This document shows, in pieces, positions 7,900 through 16,313 of a stretch of DNA of 32,399 bases. The stretch comes from Endozoicomonas acroporae (GTDB lineage Bacteria; Pseudomonadota; Gammaproteobacteria; Pseudomonadales; Endozoicomonadaceae), in NCBI RefSeq assembly GCF_002864045.1, contig NZ_PJPV01000194.1, positions 1 through 32,399 of the forward strand, read 5' to 3'. A model generated the notes under the pieces. It searched no databases. It was not told the DNA's origin and saw nothing but the letters and a program-made list of their open reading frames with translations. Made by a program: the position numbers and the translations under genes. Each line of letters begins with the position of its first letter. Position 1 is the stretch's first letter.

Positions 7900-8565
7900 T
7901 TAGTGCGCCTCACTGAATTTGGTATTAGGTGCGATCTTGAATTCCACCTCTTCAACCTGGTCTGCTTTCCAGCTGCGAATCGCCCAGATCAGCAGACCGA
8001 TCAGGAAGAAGGCACTGGGCGCCAGCAGCATCAGGCCGTTGGGAACATACCAGCCACCGTTGTTCACGGTTGCAAAGATTTCCATACCAAACAGGTTGCC
8101 CGCACCAAACAGCTCACGGAAGAAAGCAACAATCATCAGCACACAGCCATAGCCCAGGCCGTTACCAAAACCGTCCAGGGCTGACAGCATTGGACCGTTC
8201 TTCATGGCGAAGGCTTCCGCCCGACCCATGACGATACAGTTGGTAATGATCAGGCCAACGAATACCGACAACTGCTTGGAGATGTCGTAAGCGTAGGCTT
8301 TCAGGATCTGGTCAACCACAATTACCAGCGAGGCGATAACCGTCATCTGACAGATAATACGGATGCTGTTGGGAATGTGGTTACGAATCAGGGAAACCGC
8401 CAGGTTGGAACAGGTGGTCACCCCGATAACCGCCAGTGCCATAACCAGGCTGACCTGCATGCTGGTGGTGACCGCCAGCGCAGAACAGATACCCAGAATC
8501 TGCAGGGTAATAGGGTTATTCTTAACAACCGGTTCCAGCAGGATATCTTTGGTCTTCACAGACAT
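7900..8565 (-). CDS. nqrD: Na+-NQR subunit D
   Basis: This encodes a 221-residue membrane subunit, homologous to RnfE, with about six helices. Cysteines in GICSALAVT and ITNCIVMGR correspond to the residues that share the intramembrane iron centre with NqrE. The charged C-terminal tail (ADQVEEVEFKIAP) is typical. Its ATG overlaps the nqrC stop by one base (TAATG), a sign of translational coupling. Confidence 0.96.
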   Translation of the reverse strand: MSVKTKDILLEPVVKNNPITLQILGICSALAVTTSMQVSLVMALAVIGVTTCSNLAVSLIRNHIPNSIRIICQMTVIASLVIVVDQILKAYAYDISKQLSVFVGLIITNCIVMGRAEAFAMKNGPMLSALDGFGNGLGYGCVLMIVAFFRELFGAGNLFGMEIFATVNNGGWYVPNGLMLLAPSAFFLIGLLIWAIRSWKADQVEEVEFKIAPNTKFSEAH

Positions 8566-9356
8566 TATGCATTCCCCGCTTTCAGATTATTCAGGAACAG
8601 TTTAAAGCCAGCATCGGACAACCAGAACTTGATCAGATTGCTGACGCCATTGGAAGTCAACGTGGCTCCAGCCAGGCCATCAATCTGGTTTACGGCTCCC
8701 GGGCTGGCTGTATCAACGCCACCTTTGATCACGTGCAATGCTACCTTGCCATCAACACCGTAGATTTCCTTGCCAACCCAGCGGTTTTTCCAGACCGGGT
8801 TGCTGACTTCACCGCCCAGTCCGGGGGTTTCCGCCTGTTCAAAGAATCCGAAACCTTTCACGGTGTTCAGGTTGTTTTCCAGCGCCAGGAATCCGTACAT
8901 GGTAGACCACAGGCCACGGCCGTGAACCGGCAGGATCAGGGTCTGCATCTGACCATCCTGCTCCACCAGGTAGACCTTGGCAACGTCAGCCTGGCGGGAA
9001 ATACCGGCGATGTCGGCACTGCCCAGAGCTCTGGAAGCCTTGGCATCTTTGGCGGCAGTACGCTGGTCGTACCGGTCAACGGTCAGGCCATTGGCTTCAT
9101 CAACAAACTTACCGGTTTTCAGATCCACCAGCCGTGGTTGGATCTGCTGATACAGCTCGGCAATTTCAGCGGGACTCAGCGCCCTGGCATCAGTGCTCAG
9201 ACCGGCGATATCCAGAATGTTACGCTGAACGTCCAGCTTGATGTTCCGGTCCTGAACCGGCTTCAGGAATACTGCCGCCATGGATACCAGCACCGAACAG
9301 ATCAGTGACAGCACCACCGTGACCAGCAGCGTCTTTTTAATCGTATCGTTTCCCAT
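8565..9356 (-). CDS. nqrC: Na+-NQR subunit C (covalent FMN)
   Basis: This encodes a 263-residue subunit with one N-terminal helix (about 9-30) and a periplasmic FMN-binding domain. The flavinylation motif reads DGLAGATLTS, giving Thr232 as the likely FMN-phosphothreonine. The usual Ser before GAT is Ala here, a tolerated variation. Attachment needs the flavin transferase ApbE, whose gene is not in this window. The ATG overlaps the nqrB stop by one base (TGATG). Confidence 0.95.
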   Translation of the reverse strand: MGNDTIKKTLLVTVVLSLICSVLVSMAAVFLKPVQDRNIKLDVQRNILDIAGLSTDARALSPAEIAELYQQIQPRLVDLKTGKFVDEANGLTVDRYDQRTAAKDAKASRALGSADIAGISRQADVAKVYLVEQDGQMQTLILPVHGRGLWSTMYGFLALENNLNTVKGFGFFEQAETPGLGGEVSNPVWKNRWVGKEIYGVDGKVALHVIKGGVDTASPGAVNQIDGLAGATLTSNGVSNLIKFWLSDAGFKLFLNNLKAGNA

Positions 9357-10558
9357 CAGGCCCGAGCCTCCCGACGCTTGATATTGGCCTCTACCACAAA
9401 GTGGTCAATCAGCGGCGCAAACAGGTTGGCAAACAGAATGGCCAGCATCATCCCTTCCGGATACGCAGGGTTCACCACTCGAATCAGGACAACCATGACA
9501 CCAATCAGCGCACCGTAGAACCAGCGGCCCTGGTTAGTCATGGACGCCGATACCGGATCCGTGGTCATGAAGATCAGACCAAAAGCAAATCCACCCAGGA
9601 CCATGTGCCAGTACCATGGCATATGGAACATGTAATTGGTGTCAGAACCGATCATGTTGAACAGGGTAGACAGGGCAATCATACCGATCATGGTACCCGC
9701 GACAATTCTCCAGGAAGCAATACCGGAGAACAGCAGAACCGCACCACCGATAAAGATAGCCAGTGTCGAAGTCTCGCCCACAGACCCCTGCATCACGCCA
9801 ACAAACGCCTGAATCCAGCTGATGGACTGTTGCAGTGCTTCCATACCGCCCTGCTGGGTAACGCTCAACATGGTGGCACCGGAGAAGCCGTCAGCCGCAG
9901 TCCATACCAGGTCACCGGAAATCTGCGCCGGATATGCGAAGAACAGGAACGCACGGCCAGTCAGCGCCGGGTTCAGGAAGTTCTTGCCCGTACCACCGAA
10001 TACTTCCTTACCGATAACGACACCGAAGGAGATACCCAGGGCTACCTGCCAGAGCGGGATAGAGGGTGGCACAATCAGGGCAAACAGCACGGAGGTAACG
10101 AAGAAACCTTCATTCACTTCATGCTTGCGGATAATGGCAAACAGCACTTCCCAGAATCCACCGACAAAGAAAGTCACTGCGTAGATGGGCAGAAAGTGAA
10201 CAGCACCATAGATCAGGTTATCCAGGATACTGGCAGGATCATTACCGGCCAGCATGGCAATCAGCATACCGTGCCAGTCAGCCGGGACAGTGCCCAGACC
10301 ATTGGCAATGGCCGTGTTTGCCTGATAACCCACGTTCCACATACCGAAGAACATGGCCGGGAAGGTACATAACCAGACCAGCCCCATCATGCGCTTCAGA
10401 TCAACCGCATCACGCACGTGGCTGGTGTTGTGGGTTTTGTCCAGCGGTGTATAGAACAGCGTATCAGCAGCTTCATACAACGCATAGAATTTTTCGTATT
10501 TACCGCCCTTGACGAAATGGGGTTCCATCGAGTCAAGGAGATTTCTTAATGGCTTCAC
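9356..10558 (-). CDS. nqrB: Na+-NQR subunit B (covalent FMN, sodium channel)
   Basis: This is a 400-residue polytopic membrane protein that carries a second covalent FMN at Thr229 (GFSGATML) and, in Vibrio cholerae, forms the sodium pathway and the quinone site region. Acidic residues near membrane segments (for example KEVFGGTGKNFLNPAL, DPVSASMTNQGR) are conserved family features. It begins three bases after the nqrA stop. Confidence 0.97.
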   Translation of the reverse strand: MKPLRNLLDSMEPHFVKGGKYEKFYALYEAADTLFYTPLDKTHNTSHVRDAVDLKRMMGLVWLCTFPAMFFGMWNVGYQANTAIANGLGTVPADWHGMLIAMLAGNDPASILDNLIYGAVHFLPIYAVTFFVGGFWEVLFAIIRKHEVNEGFFVTSVLFALIVPPSIPLWQVALGISFGVVIGKEVFGGTGKNFLNPALTGRAFLFFAYPAQISGDLVWTAADGFSGATMLSVTQQGGMEALQQSISWIQAFVGVMQGSVGETSTLAIFIGGAVLLFSGIASWRIVAGTMIGMIALSTLFNMIGSDTNYMFHMPWYWHMVLGGFAFGLIFMTTDPVSASMTNQGRWFYGALIGVMVVLIRVVNPAYPEGMMLAILFANLFAPLIDHFVVEANIKRREARA

Positions 10559-10561
10559 TGA

Positions 10562-11899
10562 TTACCCCTCCAGCTCAATACGGGTCAGGTTGTCACGCAG
10601 CAGGGGGCCGTACTCATACTTACCCGCACAAACGAATGTGCAGAGAGCCAGGTCTTCTTCTTCCAGCTCAAGGGCACCCAGTTTCTGAGCGGTCTCGGTG
10701 TCACCGACAATAATGGCACGAAGCAGCTGAGTCGCCAGGATATCCAGAGGCATCATCTTTTCGTAGTTGCCTACGGGTACCATCGCACGCTCACCACCGT
10801 TTGTCGTTGTGGTGAAGTTGAACAGGCGGCTCTTGCTAAGGCCGGAGGTCATAACCCGCAAAATGGAGAAGCGATCCACCATTGGGTTGACCCAGCCCAG
10901 AAACAGACGCTCGTCACTCTCTTCCAGAACGGAAACCTGATTATGGTAACGTCCCAGGTAAGCAAATGGACCGTTGGCAGTGCGACCGCCAAATACCGAT
11001 CCAGAAACAATACGGTTGGTGGCAGGCTTCAGTTCACCGGCAGTGATTTCATCGGTAGAGGCACCAAGGCGGGTACGAACCAGGCGTGGCTTGTCAACCT
11101 GAGGCCCTGCCAGAGAGACAACACGATCCGTGAACAGCTTACCGGTGGTAAACAGTTTACCGACGGCAATAACATCCTGATAACCCACCTGCCAAACCGT
11201 TTTGGTGGCAGAAACCGGGTCCAGAAAGTGGATGTGCGTACCTGGCAGACCTGCGGGATGGGGACCTGCAAACTCTTCGCTGTTGGCAATGCCCGCAGGA
11301 ATGTTGGCACCCGGAGCCTTGCACAGGAAGATCTTGCCGCCACTGAGTTTACCCAGGATATTGATACCCTGTTCAAACGCCTCGGCCTGTTCCCTGATCA
11401 CCACTTCCGGATTGGCAGCCAGCGGGTGAGTATCAATCGCCGTGACAAAGATGGAAGCCGGGCGGGTTCCCAATACGGGTACCTTGCTGAACGGACGGGT
11501 GCGCAGGGCAGTCCAGAGACCGGATTCATTCAGCAGCGCTTCCACCTGTTCAGCGGTCAGACCCGCCAGTTCTTCAGGTTTGAAGGCTGTGAAGGTCTCT
11601 TCTTCTTCCTGGCCATCGACATCGATCACCACGGATTGCAACACCCGTTTTTCACCACGATTAATTGCTGAAACAGTACCGCCAGCCAATGCTGTATACC
11701 GGATACCCGGTGTCTTTTTATCGGTAAAGAGCAGTTGCCCTTTCTTAACTCGATCTCCCACAGCAACCGCCATCGTAGGTTTCATACCTACATAATCAAA
11801 GCCAATCACGGCAACAGAGCGCGCTGCCCTGCCTTCCGATATACTTTGTTCAGGCGATCCTGATATCGGGAGATCCAGCCCCTGTTTGATTTTGATCAT
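10562..11899 (-). CDS. nqrA: Na+-NQR subunit A
   Basis: This encodes the 445-residue peripheral cytoplasmic subunit that is the first gene of the nqr operon and contributes to ubiquinone binding. The N-terminal barrel-sandwich pattern (KIKQGLDLPISG, GMKPTMAVAVGDRVKKGQ) and the C-terminal CTFVCAGKYEYGP are as in the family. The start ATG follows GCGAAAGGT. A 27-codon open frame in the same reading frame ends with TAG only three codons upstream (see 11909-11992). Confidence 0.97.
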   Translation of the reverse strand: MIKIKQGLDLPISGSPEQSISEGRAARSVAVIGFDYVGMKPTMAVAVGDRVKKGQLLFTDKKTPGIRYTALAGGTVSAINRGEKRVLQSVVIDVDGQEEEETFTAFKPEELAGLTAEQVEALLNESGLWTALRTRPFSKVPVLGTRPASIFVTAIDTHPLAANPEVVIREQAEAFEQGINILGKLSGGKIFLCKAPGANIPAGIANSEEFAGPHPAGLPGTHIHFLDPVSATKTVWQVGYQDVIAVGKLFTTGKLFTDRVVSLAGPQVDKPRLVRTRLGASTDEITAGELKPATNRIVSGSVFGGRTANGPFAYLGRYHNQVSVLEESDERLFLGWVNPMVDRFSILRVMTSGLSKSRLFNFTTTTNGGERAMVPVGNYEKMMPLDILATQLLRAIIVGDTETAQKLGALELEEEDLALCTFVCAGKYEYGPLLRDNLTRIELEG

Positions 11900-11908
11900 A
11901 CCTTTCGC

Positions 11909-11992
11909 CTAATCAATCAAGTTGAGGTCAGGAGTAACCCGTCTCTCCGGTGACCTGGAACTGTCGTAACGAATTAAGGAAGCAATGCTCAT
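11909..11992 (-). CDS. Possible 27-codon leader ORF before nqrA
   Basis: The ATG at 11992 has AGGGAAG five bases upstream. The frame encodes MSIASLIRYDSSRSPERR plus nine more residues and stops at TAG 11909-11911, nine bases before the nqrA ATG and in the same frame. It could be a leader peptide that couples translation to nqrA. It could equally be chance. No homologue is known to me. Confidence 0.3.
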   Translation of the reverse strand: MSIASLIRYDSSRSPERRVTPDLNLID

Positions 11993-12007
11993 TGAGTCTT
12001 CCCTGAC

Positions 12008-12055
12008 GAAAAACACAATAAAACAAAGCTCCCGGTAACCAGAACACTGGCCGGG
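12008..12055 (-). terminator. Terminator-like hairpin upstream of nqrA (possible attenuator)
   Basis: On the minus strand CCCGG-CCAG (12055-12047) pairs with CTGG-CCGGG (12042-12031) around a TGTT loop, with a three-base bulge, and is followed by T-rich sequence down to about 12008. It lies about 130 bp upstream of the nqrA start and in the nqr direction, so it could attenuate the operon or end a short upstream transcript. Confidence 0.45.
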
Positions 12056-12397
12056 GCACTGCACATTATGGTCAGTAAACAACTTGAGAAAGGGGGAGCA
12101 AACACGCTGGGCAAGGCAAAACCCTGAGGCCGAAAGCATCAGGGTCAGGCAGCAGAAGCTGATAGCAACCCCCCTTTTTCAAGGTTACTGCTGCGCAGTT
12201 TTATTCCCGGAAAGCAATCTGGCAATCCGATCAGACACAGAAAAAACTCCGCTGAAAATCAGCCGAATTCTGATGGGCATCCAGATGGACAAGCATCGTA
12301 ATTGTAGAACTTGTGTTCTTTATAATTAGCCGAAGCATGATCGGAAATTCCGTATCTGAGCCTAAATCCGCAACATCACCGATGAAAATGGTGACGC

Positions 12398-12403
12398 AAT
12401 TAT
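12398..12403 (-). promoter_or_regulatory. Perfect -10 box in nqr leader region
   Basis: TATAAT is read on the minus strand. The best -35 candidate at 17 bp spacing is poor, so this is a tentative start point for the nqr leader or for a short RNA ending near 12008. Confidence 0.35.
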
Positions 12404-12421
12404 AAAGAGACTGGAGGTGAT

Positions 12422-12463
12422 ATGCCATACTGGCAGGGAGGATATTTTTACCAATACCTATAA
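12422..12463 (+). CDS. Thirteen-codon ORF with full-length Shine-Dalgarno
   Basis: The frame reads MPYWQGGYFYQYL and then TAA. GGAGGTGAT immediately before the ATG is complementary to nine bases of the 16S rRNA 3' end, unusually strong for a random site, although the spacing is short. A TATAAT lies at 12321-12326 on the same strand. It may be a microprotein or a regulatory leader peptide. No homologue is known to me. Confidence 0.3.
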   Translation: MPYWQGGYFYQYL

Positions 12464-12497
12464 GAAATAACCAACAAATACCCTAATCGCCAGAGTT

Positions 12498-12534
12498 TTT
12501 CTCGCTCTTCCCCGGCAGAGAAGACAGCGAGAAA
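12498..12534. repeat. Inverted repeat between tatD and the nqr leader
   Basis: TTTCTCGCT at 12498-12506 and AGCGAGAAA at 12526-12534 form a 9-bp stem with further TCTTC/GAAGA pairing inside. It lies downstream of tatD. There is no clear T tract on either strand, so termination is only possible. Confidence 0.45.
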
Positions 12535-12621
12535 TCTCGGCAAACTCACCCTTCAATCATGCAAAACCTGATAAATAATTTCTCCTTTATAGCACTAAAT
12601 TAAACGACCATTGCTTACCAA

Positions 12622-13404
12622 TCACACTGCCCGTCGGAACAGCCGATAGAAATTGTCAGACGTTTTTTCTCCAAGCTCCTCAGGCGTCACTCCTTTCAGC
12701 TCAGCAATAAATCGTGCCACATCGGCAACGAACCTTGGCTCATTCGACTTGCCCCGATGGGGGACCGGTGCCAGATAGGGAGAGTCCGTTTCAATCAGCA
12801 AACGATCCATGGGTAAATAGTCAACCACCGCCCGCAACGCAGACGCATTCCGAAAGGTCACAATACCCGATATGGAAATGTAGTAATTCAGGTCCAATGC
12901 CGCTTTTGCCATCTCCAGAGACTCGGTAAAGCAGTGCAGAACCCCGGCAGACTCCCTGGAACCATATTCACGGAGAAAGTCCAGAGTATCTTCCCGGGCA
13001 TCGCGGGTATGCACCACCACCGGCAACGCCAGTTCTGCCGCCAGTTCAAGATGGTTAATAAAGGACTGCCGCTGAACCGCCTGAGCCCCTTCAGTGGTGG
13101 CATAGTAGTAATCAAGCCCTGTTTCACCGATAGCAACCACTTTTTTATGGTTGGCCAGTGAGCGCACGACGTCGATATCAGGCACAACCTCCTTGCAGTC
13201 CAGTGGATGAACGCCAACCGAGGCATAGACATCCTTATACCGCTCTGCCAGTGATACCACTTCCGGACCATTGGCCAGATCGATGCCAATACAGAGCATA
13301 CGATCCACACCCGCCGCCCTGGCTGCCTCTATTGCAAGGTCAAGATCCCCCTCATAAGGACTCAAATCCAGACGATCGAGATGACAATGGGAGTCAATAA
13401 ACAT
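12622..13404 (-). CDS. tatD: TatD family metal-dependent DNase
   Basis: This encodes a 260-residue TIM-barrel hydrolase, a two-metal nuclease acting in the cytoplasm on DNA ends or on D-aminoacyl substrates in relatives. All metal ligands are visible: His6 and His8 (DSHCHLD), Glu94 (GETGLDYYY), His132 (VHTRDARED), His157 (LHCFTES) and Asp207 (ETDSPYLAP). ATG 13404 is chosen because CAGGAGAG lies six bases upstream and the protein then starts MFIDSHCH as in the family. The frame extends upstream to 13449 without a good site. In Pseudomonas this gene directly follows pilZ; here an MFS gene on the other strand comes between. Confidence 0.93.
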   Translation of the reverse strand: MFIDSHCHLDRLDLSPYEGDLDLAIEAARAAGVDRMLCIGIDLANGPEVVSLAERYKDVYASVGVHPLDCKEVVPDIDVVRSLANHKKVVAIGETGLDYYYATTEGAQAVQRQSFINHLELAAELALPVVVHTRDAREDTLDFLREYGSRESAGVLHCFTESLEMAKAALDLNYYISISGIVTFRNASALRAVVDYLPMDRLLIETDSPYLAPVPHRGKSNEPRFVADVARFIAELKGVTPEELGEKTSDNFYRLFRRAV

Positions 13405-13549
13405 TCTTCTCTCCTGAAAGCTCAACCATGACAAGGTTGAACTTTTCAATTCACCTCAGTTTGTCAAGCCTTACGTCAATACCAAAAAAAACGACTGCGG
13501 CGATGCTGAAGCGATGACAAAAGCAACTTCGCGGCCCAGCATACGTTTT

Positions 13550-13578
13550 TTCCTGTTAAAGCATCAGAGCATTAGAAT
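13550..13578 (+). promoter_or_regulatory. Weak sigma-70-like promoter for the MFS gene
   Basis: TTCCTG at 13550-13555 and TAGAAT at 13573-13578 are 17 bp apart, 52 bp before the GTG start. The -35 match is poor. Confidence 0.3.
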
Positions 13579-13630
13579 ATCATAAACCCACTTCTGCTTT
13601 TCCCACGTTTTTTAATGGCAAGACTGAATT

Positions 13631-14767
13631 GTGAAAGTTAACTCCACATTATTGATTCTGCTGCTGATGATCATGTTTCCACAGATTGTCGAAACGATCT
13701 ATAGCCCGGCGCTGAGATCTATTGTCGATGCTTTTTCAGTGAGCACGGTCCAGGCTGCCCAGACTCTCTCTGTTTATTTTTCTTCTTTCGCAATAGGTGT
13801 TGCGGTTTGGGGCATCATTGCTGATAAATGGGGCAGAAGACCTTCAATGTTAGCCGGCCTATTGATTTATGGATTGGCAACTTGCATAGCAATGTTAACC
13901 GATAGCTTCACCATATTAATGTTTGCAAGAGCGATGAGTGCTTTTGGCATTGCTGTTGGTTCGGTGATCACACAAACCATGTTGCGGGATCTCTACACCG
14001 GAGTCGAACTGGGTAAAGTTTTCAGCCTTGTCAGTATGGGAATTGCACTAAGTCCGATTATCGGCATGCTTGTTGGCGGGCAACTTACTCAAATGGGCGG
14101 TTATCAGTACGTTTTTGCTGCTTTGTCTTTCTCCGCATTCCTGTTATTTGTGCTGAATAGGGCGAAACTTCCCGAAACACGACCAGAAAGAATAAAATCG
14201 GTAAACCTTGTGTTGCTTGCCAGGCGTCTCTATTCAGATTCACATATATGGCACTCAGCACTGCTGGTAGCACTATACAATGTTGCTCTATTTTCTTATT
14301 ACCAGCTTGGCAGCTTCACGTTTCATCAACTTGGCCGCAGTGTTGAGGAATTTGGCCACAGTGGTTTAATCCTGAGTATTGGAACCTTGCTGGGCAGCTA
14401 CTTAAATAAAAGACTGCTGGAGAGAGATATTAGTCAGCATAAATTATTATGGCTGGCTAATGGCTTTCTTCTATTCGGTGCATTGGGTGTATACCTTTTA
14501 ATTTCCACTATCTGGTTCCTGCTACCAATGTTGCTGGTCGTCATGGCTTTTGGGATTGCCATGCCTAATATAAGCTCAGCACTACAGCAATATCAGGATA
14601 ATCTCGGCAGCGCTGGAGCACTTTTTGGCTTACTGTATTATCTGATCATCGGCAGTGGTTTGATGCTGGCAGGCATTGTTCAGGATCTTGGTCTGGTTTT
14701 GCCAGGAGTCGCTATCTTAATTTCGCTGGTGATGCTATCTCAAAGCCGAAGTTATTTTCATACATAA
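13631..14767 (+). CDS. MFS multidrug transporter, Bcr/CflA type
   Basis: This encodes a 378-residue polytopic inner-membrane protein with about 12 hydrophobic segments, of the DHA1 drug:proton antiporter group. Motif A (GIIADKWGRRP, about 61-71) between helices 2 and 3 and the helix-5 stretch with MGIALSPIIGMLVGG are typical. Substrate cannot be told. The start is GTG 13631: the first helix begins at about residue 5 and an in-frame stop lies two codons upstream; the ribosome binding site is weak. It is the only plus-strand gene between 2163 and 25389 apart from doubtful short frames, its composition is more AT-rich than its neighbours, and it splits pilZ from tatD, so a later insertion is likely. 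Confidence 0.85.
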   Translation: MKVNSTLLILLLMIMFPQIVETIYSPALRSIVDAFSVSTVQAAQTLSVYFSSFAIGVAVWGIIADKWGRRPSMLAGLLIYGLATCIAMLTDSFTILMFARAMSAFGIAVGSVITQTMLRDLYTGVELGKVFSLVSMGIALSPIIGMLVGGQLTQMGGYQYVFAALSFSAFLLFVLNRAKLPETRPERIKSVNLVLLARRLYSDSHIWHSALLVALYNVALFSYYQLGSFTFHQLGRSVEEFGHSGLILSIGTLLGSYLNKRLLERDISQHKLLWLANGFLLFGALGVYLLISTIWFLLPMLLVVMAFGIAMPNISSALQQYQDNLGSAGALFGLLYYLIIGSGLMLAGIVQDLGLVLPGVAILISLVMLSQSRSYFHT

Positions 14768-14770
14768 TTG

Positions 14771-14791
14771 TGGCCGAAAGCGAATCGGCCA
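14771..14791. terminator. Hairpin between convergent MFS and pilZ genes
   Basis: TGGCCGA at 14771-14777 and TCGGCCA at 14785-14791 form a perfect 7-bp stem four bases after the MFS stop. No run of T follows, so it may be a weak terminator. Confidence 0.45.
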
Positions 14792-14866
14792 TAAGCATTA
14801 ATGAATCAACGAAACAGGCTCTTGTAAAACGGGGCGGATCATAATAAGCCACCTGCGTAAGACCGC

Positions 14867-15208
14867 TCACATTGTGTTGGTATGGCGGTCCGAAGACAAG
14901 GCACCGGCGATATGCTTCTCAATTTTACTGCGGACACTGTCAGTCGGATCATTAAATTGAATACCGATCCCTGCCTGTCGGCCACCCTGGGCTCCCATCG
15001 GCGTCACCCAAACCACCTTCCCCGGCACAGGAATCTTCTCCGGCTCATCCATCAACGTCAGACGAATAAACACGTCATCCCCGAGGTTGTAATGTTTGTG
15101 AGTTGGCACAAACAGTCCGCCGCCACTGATAAACGGCATATACGCTTCATAGAGTGATGCCGTGTCCCGTATGGTCAGAGACATCAGTCCCTGCATCCCT
15201 TTCCCCAT
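14867..15208 (-). CDS. pilZ: PilZ-domain protein (type IV pilus PilZ)
   Basis: This encodes a 113-residue single-domain PilZ protein. The sequence follows Pseudomonas PilZ closely: SLTIRDTASLYEAYMPFI near the N terminus, GGLFVPT, LMDEPEKIPVPGKVVWVTP, QAGIGIQFND and the C-terminal HTNTM. PilZ of this group is needed for type IV pilus assembly and twitching through its PilB/FimX partners, and lacks the RxxxR motif for cyclic-di-GMP, also missing here. ATG 15208 is chosen because AAGGAG lies nine bases upstream; the frame opens earlier at a TTG (15238). It follows holB as in Pseudomonas. Confidence 0.9.
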   Translation of the reverse strand: MGKGMQGLMSLTIRDTASLYEAYMPFISGGGLFVPTHKHYNLGDDVFIRLTLMDEPEKIPVPGKVVWVTPMGAQGGRQAGIGIQFNDPTDSVRSKIEKHIAGALSSDRHTNTM

Positions 15209-15263
15209 GACAACCCTCTCCTTTTTTCCTGAATTCAAATTCTGAACTGGTTCACAAACCGAT

Positions 15264-16262
15264 TTATATCACCAGCTCAAGATAATCGCTGAACACACCT
15301 TCCATCAACATCTGACTGTTCAGGTTAGCGCCCTCAAGCAACTGCTGTCGCTGCCGCATAATCTTATCGCGCAATACCAGCAGATCAGCCGCTGCCACTT
15401 TGTTAGCCATATAGTCCAGCATTCTCATCAAATCACGATTCCGAACACAGCTTTCATCGGCCGCCAGTTTCAGTTTTACAGCATCATCCAGCCAGCTGCC
15501 CATCCAGGCCAGCAGTTCAACCAGGTTACCCGTATGCCACTCTTTCGCCATTTCTACAGGGGTCAGATTACCACGAAACAGTTCGGGCATAGCATTGAAC
15601 AAACGTCCTCGAACTGCCAGCGTATCATGGTCAAACATTGCCCTGGCGGTCATGGGCGAACCTGATGAAAGGCTCAACAACTGATCCACCACCAGAGGAT
15701 CGGCAATATGATCCGATAACCAGGCTTTTGCCTGTGCAATATCCGGCACAGTAAAAGACACCATCTGACAACGGCTGCGGATGGTCGGCAACATATCTCC
15801 GGAGCGGGCACTGACCAGAATAAAGAGGGTATCACCACCGGGCTCTTCCAGACTTTTCAGCAATGCATTAGCGGCATTAACATTCATCGCTTCCGCCGGG
15901 TTAATAACGATGACCCTGCGCCCCCCCTGCTGGGCGGTTTTACGGGCAAACTCATTGACCTGACGAATCTGGTCAATCTTGATTGGCTTGCCTGTCGCCT
16001 CAGGCTGAACCACCAGCAGGTCAGGATGAGTTCCCGCCTTTACCAGCTCACAGCTCTTGCAATGACCACAGGCGTACTCGCCACTGTTTTGATGGCAAAG
16101 CACACGAGTAGCCATAGCCCCGGCAAAATAACCTTTACCCACCCCGGGCACACCCTTCAACAGCAGGGCATGGGAAAGCAGGCCTGCCTGCATTCGCTGA
16201 ACCAGTGGCTGCCACTGAGCCCCGTGCCAGGGTAACGGCTTTGACAAGAAGTTACTCACCAT
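15264..16262 (-). CDS. holB: DNA polymerase III delta' subunit
   Basis: This encodes about 332 residues, a clamp-loader AAA+ subunit that opens the sliding clamp with DnaX and HolA. Visible features are the P-loop region (GVPGVGKG), the four-cysteine zinc module (CHQNSGEYACGHCKSC), the sensor/Walker B-like stretch (INPAEAMNVNAANALLKSLEEP) and the SRC motif (IRSRCQMVSF) that supplies an arginine finger. ATG 16262 gives a normal N terminus but has no clear site. A TTG at 16283 with AAAGG upstream is the alternative. It is downstream of tmk and before pilZ, the conserved order. Confidence 0.93.
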   Translation of the reverse strand: MVSNFLSKPLPWHGAQWQPLVQRMQAGLLSHALLLKGVPGVGKGYFAGAMATRVLCHQNSGEYACGHCKSCELVKAGTHPDLLVVQPEATGKPIKIDQIRQVNEFARKTAQQGGRRVIVINPAEAMNVNAANALLKSLEEPGGDTLFILVSARSGDMLPTIRSRCQMVSFTVPDIAQAKAWLSDHIADPLVVDQLLSLSSGSPMTARAMFDHDTLAVRGRLFNAMPELFRGNLTPVEMAKEWHTGNLVELLAWMGSWLDDAVKLKLAADESCVRNRDLMRMLDYMANKVAAADLLVLRDKIMRQRQQLLEGANLNSQMLMEGVFSDYLELVI

Positions 16263-16313
16263 ATCAGTTGATTCAGAACTCAATTAATCCAACCTTTATC
16301 CTTGGCCGTGGAG

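Larger units (their letters stand above)
11993..12621. other. Long nqr leader/intergenic region
   Basis: About 630 bases separate the tatD stop from the nqr leader ORF. On the minus strand it holds a perfect TATAAT at 12398-12403, a small hairpin at 12121-12145 and a terminator-like hairpin at 12031-12055. On the plus strand it holds a TATAAT at 12321-12326 and a 13-codon frame with a full Shine-Dalgarno sequence at 12413-12463. Another 9-bp inverted repeat lies at 12498-12534. Longer open frames here look non-coding. Confidence 0.5.

Noticed and set aside
9401..10372. 323-codon plus-strand frame opposite nqrB
   Set aside because: It is rich in Gln, His and Arg with no recognisable domain, and lies antisense to a fully conserved membrane subunit gene.
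11909..12139. Full 76-codon version of the frame upstream of nqrA
   Set aside because: Only the last 27 codons follow a plausible ribosome binding site; the upstream part overlaps the terminator-like hairpin.
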